Shown: positions 61,928 through 64,000 of the stretch, one piece after another
Layout: each line of letters opens with the position of its first letter
Numbering within the stretch: the stretch's first letter is position 1
NCBI GenBank assembly: GCA_028871475.1
Contig: JAGWMZ010000008.1
Location: forward strand, 62,001-126,000
Length of the DNA: 64,000 nucleotides
Direction of reading: 5' to 3'
Origin: Sphingomonadales bacterium
Lineage (GTDB): Bacteria > Pseudomonadota > Alphaproteobacteria > Sphingomonadales > Sphingomonadaceae
The notes under the pieces: model-generated
The model's database searches: none
The model's input: the letters and a program-made list of their open reading frames with translations, nothing else
Told to the model about the DNA's origin: nothing
Program-made: the position numbers and the translations under genes

Positions 61928-63697
61928 ATGCTTTCGCGCCCTGCTCTTCACACTGCGGCCGTGACCGGCGTGGCTTTTGCCGCGATGGGCATGATTGCCT
62001 TGCAGACTTCGCCCATGGCGAGCGGGCTGGCGTTTCTCTGGCCCTCGACCGCGCTGCTGGTGGTGCGCCTGCACACGCGGCGCCTGCGCGACTGGCCGCT
62101 GATGGTGGCTGCCTGCATGCTGGCGCTCGGCGTCATGCTGGCACTGCACGGAGTGCAGGGCCGCTGCATCGCGCTGATGACGACTGTCGACACGATCGAG
62201 ACGCTGGGCGCGAGCTGGATGATGCGCGCGCTGATGAAGCAAGGCGACCAGCCTGTGCCGAGCGAGGAAATCGGCTGGCTGCTGCGAGCGATCTTCGCGG
62301 TCAGTCTGCTGCCTGCCTTTGCCTGCGGCCTGCTCCTCTGGGCCATGTTGGGCTTGACACCGCATGGCTGGGAAACCGGGCGCGACTGGTTTCTGGGCCA
62401 TGCGCTGGGCATGATGATCCTGCTGCCGTGTTTTTCGCGGATGCAGCGCCTGCGTCACAACCTCCACGATCTGATGGCCACCTTCGAACGCCGCTGGTCC
62501 TGGCGGGATGTGGCAACGCTGGGCTTTACCGCGCTGATGGCGGCCTCGGCGATTGTCGCCTTTGCCCTGTCCACCCGACCCCTGCTGTTTCTGCCGGTGC
62601 TGGTGCTGGTCGCGGCGATGCTGTGGGTCGAGCTTTTCACGCTGAGCTGGATGTATCTGATACTGGCCACCATCTCCGCGGTGATGACCATCAAGGGTTT
62701 CAGCCCGCTCGCGCAGATGCATGTCAGCATGGCCCAGCAACTGGCCTCGGCGCAGGTCTATCTGCTTTTCACCGTGGCCTGCGTGACGCCGGTCTCGGGG
62801 CTTGTGCGCAAATTGCAGCGCAGCCTGCGCGAATTGCGCGAAAGCGAGGCGCGCTATCGCCTGCTGGCGGACCATTCCACCGACATCATCGTCAGTTCAG
62901 GACTGGAAGGCCGCGCGCATTTCTGCTCGCCCTCGATCAGCAAGCTGTGCCAGCGCGACCCTGACGCGATGATCGGGCGCCGCCTGCTCACGCTGGTCGA
63001 TCCGCAATACCGCCGCCGTGTCGCAGAAGCCTATCTGCGCGCACTGGCCCGGCCGGGAACAACAGTGGAAGTCGAATTCGCGGGCCTGCGCTGCAATGGC
63101 CAGGCCCGCTGGTTCGAGGCGCATCTGCGCGGCGTGGCCGACCAGCGCGGCGTGGCCGAATGCGTGGTCAGCGTCATCCGCGACATGTCCGAGCGCAAAC
63201 AGGTGGAAAGCGCACTGACCCAGGCGGCCTTCACCGATCCGCTCACCGGCCTTGCCAATCGCCGCGCGCTGATGGAGGCCATGGTCGGCTGCATCGACAA
63301 CCGGCAGGCCGGCTGCCTGGCCGTCATCGACCTTGATCATTTCAAGCTGGTCAACGACCGCTTTGGCCATGCGGCGGGCGATGCGGTGCTGCGCAGCTTT
63401 GCCCGGGTGGCGCGGCAGGGGCTGCGTGCCACCGACATGCTGGCCCGCATCGGCGGCGAGGAATTCGCCCTGCTGCTGCCCGACGCCGACATCGCCATCG
63501 CCGAACGTATCTGCAAACGGATCGGCGCGCGTCTGGCCAGTACCGTCACGCATCATGACGGCAGGCCGATCACAGTCACCTCCTCCATGGGCCTGTCATC
63601 CCTATGCGGTGATCCCGCCGCCACGCTCGAGGCGGCGGACAAGGCGCTCTACATCGCCAAGGCCGGTGGCCGGGCCCGCCTGCAAGTGGCAGCCTGA
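61928..63697 (+). CDS. Diguanylate cyclase with MASE1-like sensor and PAS domain
   Basis: Probable c-di-GMP synthase of 589 residues: an N-terminal integral-membrane region of about 8 helices resembling MASE1 (1-300), a PAS domain (about 320-430, RLLADHSTDIIVSSGLEGR to VSVIRDMSERKQ) and a GGDEF domain with the active A-site GGEEF (509-513) in ARIGGEEFALLLPD, and DPLTGLANRRAL. No clear RxxD inhibitory site precedes GGEEF, so product inhibition may be absent. No EAL domain. Upstream TTAA at 61899-61902 with ATTA seven bases earlier resembles a CtrA site. Confidence 0.9.
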   Translation: MLSRPALHTAAVTGVAFAAMGMIALQTSPMASGLAFLWPSTALLVVRLHTRRLRDWPLMVAACMLALGVMLALHGVQGRCIALMTTVDTIETLGASWMMRALMKQGDQPVPSEEIGWLLRAIFAVSLLPAFACGLLLWAMLGLTPHGWETGRDWFLGHALGMMILLPCFSRMQRLRHNLHDLMATFERRWSWRDVATLGFTALMAASAIVAFALSTRPLLFLPVLVLVAAMLWVELFTLSWMYLILATISAVMTIKGFSPLAQMHVSMAQQLASAQVYLLFTVACVTPVSGLVRKLQRSLRELRESEARYRLLADHSTDIIVSSGLEGRAHFCSPSISKLCQRDPDAMIGRRLLTLVDPQYRRRVAEAYLRALARPGTTVEVEFAGLRCNGQARWFEAHLRGVADQRGVAECVVSVIRDMSERKQVESALTQAAFTDPLTGLANRRALMEAMVGCIDNRQAGCLAVIDLDHFKLVNDRFGHAAGDAVLRSFARVARQGLRATDMLARIGGEEFALLLPDADIAIAERICKRIGARLASTVTHHDGRPITVTSSMGLSSLCGDPAATLEAADKALYIAKAGGRARLQVAA

Positions 63698-63875
63698 CCG
63701 GCTTGCAATTCGCCCAGCGCACACCACATGGCGGGGCGTCGCGATGGCGCCCCTTGCAAATTGACGCGAAACTCGCCAAAGCGCGCCCGAACCCGAGGCC
63801 CGCGCCCGAAGGGACGCGACAGGCCGCTTACACATCCGCCTTCAAACGCGGCGCACAAAGGCTCTCACGTCCGGC

Positions 63876-64000
63876 ATGACCGACATTTCTACCGCCTCCG
63901 AACTGGCTCGCGATTCGTTCGACTCGACTCCCTGGGATCTTGAGGATGACGCCCTGCATGAGGAATGCGGCATCTTCGGGACAATCGCCTGCAAGAGCGC
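63876..64000 (+). CDS. purF: Amidophosphoribosyltransferase, 5' end only
   Basis: First committed step of purine synthesis, PRPP + glutamine to phosphoribosylamine. Only the first 41 codons lie in the window. They read into HEECGIFGTIACKS, whose cysteine (C31) is the N-terminal nucleophile of the Ntn-type glutaminase domain, typical of PurF. The 30 residues before it would be a cleaved propeptide. Upstream, 63698-63875 holds only a weak hairpin (GGGGCG/CGCCCC, 63733-63753). Confidence 0.88.
   Translation, partial: MTDISTASELARDSFDSTPWDLEDDALHEECGIFGTIACKS

Overview
The window is a gene-dense chromosomal segment of a GC-rich alphaproteobacterium. Gene content and order point to Sphingomonadales, most likely Sphingomonadaceae such as Novosphingobium; this is an inference from the encoded proteins, not a database match. 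Pointers are a CckA kinase next to recA under a GTTC-N7-GTTC SOS box, a CpdR-type receiver, a single LolC/E-type permease, a SapC-family protein, and a block of icd, kefB-like, alaS, recA, cckA and smpB. I see no transposase, integrase, phage gene, CRISPR array or rRNA. One tRNA, tRNA-Val(GAC), is present.

Layout. 0-4.6 kb: trpB - small membrane ORF - trpA - accD - folC on the plus strand. 4.6-10.5 kb: an AmpG-like permease, a pseudouridine synthase with a 24-bp repeat array, rsmD, an MHS-type MFS transporter and a small exported protein. 10.7-19.7 kb: a UvrD/PcrA helicase, a DEAD-box RNA helicase, a FAD-linked oxidase, a SapC-family protein, a strong candidate small RNA, an N-formylglutamate amidohydrolase and cpdR. 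19.8-25 kb: tRNA-Val, an OmpA-domain protein, a membrane protein paired with a large SPFH protein, and a small exported protein. 25.4-36.2 kb: icd, a KefB-like exchanger, alaS, recA, cckA, a DUF2062 protein and smpB. 36.4-41.7 kb: a polyamine locus (ornithine-type decarboxylase, carboxy(nor)spermidine dehydrogenase and decarboxylase with a DUF486 membrane protein between them) and a divergent PLP dehydratase. 41.8-43.6 kb: btaA-btaB for betaine lipid, behind a possible Pho box. 43.7-48.9 kb: a coupled ispE - amidohydrolase - nnr - rRNA methyltransferase operon and a cysteine-free UDG-like protein. 49-54.5 kb: a lytic transglycosylase, moaB, a lacI-nat pair and a radical SAM protein. 54.5-64 kb: dnaE, a glutathione peroxidase, two small genes, lolD, lolC/E-like, a MASE1-PAS-GGDEF protein and the 5' end of purF.

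Most genes are housekeeping. The parts most worth a second look are: (i) a roughly 100-nt candidate sRNA at 18009-18111 with its own promoter, a CCUCCUCCC motif and a textbook terminator; (ii) a 62-codon two-TM ORF overlapping both trpB and trpA; (iii) an SPFH protein with four tandem modules before the SPFH domain, resembling the general plan of vault protein, next to an uncharacterised membrane partner; (iv) the DUF486 protein embedded in the polyamine operon; (v) the possible Pho box before btaAB.
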